DNA of 64,000 nucleotides from positions 1 through 64,000 of the forward strand of contig CAKRLE010000013.1 in NCBI GenBank assembly GCA_934359185.1, read 5' to 3'. Shown here piece by piece: positions 62,319 to 64,000 of this stretch. A program made the translations under genes and the position numbers. Source of the DNA: an uncultured Lachnospira sp. GTDB taxonomy: Bacteria; Bacillota; Clostridia; Lachnospirales; Lachnospiraceae. Numbering within the stretch: position 1 is the first letter of the stretch; each line of letters starts with the position of its first letter. Below the pieces are notes generated by a model. It searched no databases and was not told where the DNA came from. It was given only the letters and a program-made list of their open reading frames with translations.

Positions 62319-64000
62319 TTAATCAGGATTATTCTTAAGAAATTCTTCAAACTCCTCATTAGTCATAAGAATCTTTCTTGGCTTGGTTCCAACCTCCGGA
62401 CCTACAACTCCTGCATCAGCAAGCTGATCCATGATTCTTCCTGCCCTGTTAAATCCAACCTTGAAATATCTTTGAAGCATTCCTATTGAACCTTTTTCCT
62501 TCTCAATAACAAATCTTCCTGCATCTGCAAATAATGAATCTCTATCCTGCTCATTTTCTTTGCCAGCCACATTGGACTCCATTGATGTTATTGAATTAGT
62601 AACTTCCTCGTCATATACAACTTCCTCAGTCATATTAGCTTTAAGGAAATCAACTACCCTTCCAACTTCCTCATCTGATACGAATGCACCCTGAACTCGT
62701 ACAGGCTTAGGATAGCCTGATGGGAAGAACAGCATATCACCTTTACCGAGAAGCTTCTCAGCACCATTCATATCTATTATAGTTCTTGAATCAACACCCG
62801 ATGATACAGAAAATGCTATTCTTGAAGGAATATTAGCTTTAATTATACCTGTAATTACATTAACTGATGGACGCTGTGTAGCAATTACAAGATGTATTCC
62901 TGCTGCTCTGGCAAGCTGTGCAAGACGACATATAGCATCTTCAACCTCGCCTGGAGCTACCATCATCAGATCTGCAAGCTCATCAATAATTATAACTATC
63001 TGAGGCATCTTTGCCGGTGGCTGCCCACCATCTGGCATCTGCATCTTTGCAACCTTGGCATTATATCCTTTCAGATCCCTTACATTCATCTGTGCAAACT
63101 TCTTATAACGCATTGTCATCTCTGACACTGCCCAGTTAAGCGCACCCGATGCCTTCTTAGGGTCTGTTACAACCGGTGTAAGAAGATGAGGTATGCCATT
63201 ATATACACTAAGCTCAACAACCTTAGGGTCAACCATGATTAACTTAACATCATCAGGATGAGCTTTATACAGGATACTCATAATAATTGTGTTGATACAT
63301 ACTGATTTACCCGATCCAGTAGCGCCTGCTATAAGCAGATGAGGCATCTTGGCAATATCTGCAACTATAGTCTTTCCAGCTATATCCTTACCAGCCGCAA
63401 ATGCAATTGCAGATGGGGCATTCTTAAATGTGTCTGACTCGATAAGCTCCCTGAAATGTACACTTCCCGGCTCCTTATTAGGAACCTCTATACCAATAGC
63501 TGCCTTGCCTGGAATCGGTGCCTCAATTCTGATATCAGAAGCTGCCAGATTAAGCTTTATATCATCTGATAATGATACTATCTTACTGACCTTAACGCCC
63601 TGCTCTGGCTGCAGTTCATACCTTGTTACAGATGGTCCACAGCTTATATCTGTGATAGTAACCTTGACACCAAAATTCTGTAATGTCTGTGCAAGCCTTA
63701 TAGCTGTATCATGATTTTCCAATGCCTGATTGCCGTTCTTCCTGCCATTGCCTGCTGTAAGAAGCTCAATAGGCGGAAATACATATGTATCATGTGAGCT
63801 GGCAGTAGAATCAGTATTCTTTTCCAGCTGGACATCTGTCGTCTGGTTATCTGTCACCTGGCTAATTTCTTGAATATGCTCTGTCTGTGTTAAGTTATTA
63901 TCAGATTCTTCTGGTTCATAACTTATATCATTATATTCTGATACATTTTCTGTTAATTCAGTGATCGTGACATCTGATTCTTCCTCGGCAATATTGATAT
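62319..64000 (-). CDS. ftsK: DNA translocase FtsK/SpoIIIE, C-terminal part (gene continues past the window)
   Basis: The frame is open to the window edge, so the real start and the membrane domain lie beyond 64000. Visible: a Glu/Thr/Ser-rich linker (about 110 residues), then the motor: Walker [16 protein letters not shown], Walker [31 protein letters not shown] and [13 protein letters not shown]. The C-terminal gamma winged helix is complete ([38 protein letters not shown]) and reads FtsK-orienting polar sequences. Pumps DNA through the division or sporulation septum. Confidence 0.96.
   Translation of the reverse strand, partial: INIAEEESDVTITELTENVSEYNDISYEPEESDNNLTQTEHIQEISQVTDNQTTDVQLEKNTDSTASSHDTYVFPPIELLTAGNGRKNGNQALENHDTAIRLAQTLQNFGVKVTITDISCGPSVTRYELQPEQGVKVSKIVSLSDDIKLNLAASDIRIEAPIPGKAAIGIEVPNKEPGSVHFRELIESDTFKNAPSAIAFAAGKDIAGKTIVADIAKMPHLLIAGATGSGKSVCINTIIMSILYKAHPDDVKLIMVDPKVVELSVYNGIPHLLTPVVTDPKKASGALNWAVSEMTMRYKKFAQMNVRDLKGYNAKVAKMQMPDGGQPPAKMPQIVIIIDELADLMMVAPGEVEDAICRLAQLARAAGIHLVIATQRPSVNVITGIIKANIPSRIAFSVSSGVDSRTIIDMNGAEKLLGKGDMLFFPSGYPKPVRVQGAFVSDEEVGRVVDFLKANMTEEVVYDEEVTNSITSMESNVAGKENEQDRDSLFADAGRFVIEKEKGSIGMLQRYFKVGFNRAGRIMDQLADAGVVGPEVGTKPRKILMTNEEFEEFLKNNPD

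Overview
The window comes from an AT-rich, low-GC, Gram-positive anaerobe of the class Clostridia. It fits the Lachnospiraceae best, and a Lachnospira (Eubacterium) eligens-like pectin degrader is my working guess. The reasons are a GH105 unsaturated rhamnogalacturonyl hydrolase, a pyruvate:ferredoxin oxidoreductase, sporulation genes (spoIIGA-sigE and a GerA-family gene), a DAP-type MurE, and the clostridial gene orders mraZ...ftsZ and murE-priA-def-fmt-yugP-rsmB-rlmN-stp-prkC-rsgA-rpe. The species is inferred, not shown.

Left part (1-30.5 kb) is an accessory, mixed-strand region. It starts with the N-terminal end of a PNPOx-like protein, a badly decayed SIMPL-domain (DUF541) pseudogene, a lipoprotein and the GH105 enzyme. 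Next come a ribbon-helix-helix regulator with a clear autoregulatory operator (sitting on a NUDIX remnant), a YgjP-like metallopeptidase, a ThiE/TenI protein and an orphan DnaK. There are two YtrA-type GntR modules: gntR plus a DUF5808/PH membrane protein, and gntR-ATPase-permease. A frameshifted class III Fic gene and an orphan GerA gene lie between them. A 319-bp near-perfect palindrome follows, next to a duplicated CmpB-type membrane protein. After it come a complete BceRS-BceAB-type peptide sensing/export module with a BceR-like box, iolB, a decayed membrane protein, an Rpn-type nuclease, PFOR, a fused Amt-PII ammonium transporter with an attenuator-like leader, and an AraC regulator.

Right part (30.5-64 kb) is core genome, entirely on the minus strand. 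Reading in the direction of transcription: ftsK (runs off the right edge), fhs, murE, priA, def, fmt, yugP, rsmB, rlmN, stp, prkC, rsgA, rpe; then ychF; then the division cluster mraZ, rsmH, ftsL, two class B PBPs, murD, ftsW, ftsQ, ftsZ (without mraY and murG); then spoIIGA-sigE; then a degenerate amidase, lepA and hemW.

Most interesting points: the 319-bp palindrome at 14490-14808; four phased MraZ boxes upstream of mraZ; an amidase-fold protein that has lost most of its zinc/catalytic residues but is kept in an operon with lepA; a spoIIGA whose expected start codon reads ATC; the Amt-PII fusion with no uridylylation tyrosine and a leader hairpin; and several palindromic operators. I saw no CRISPR array, rRNA, tRNA, complete IS element or prophage. 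No clearly new multi-gene system is evident; the palindrome is the best candidate for something undescribed.
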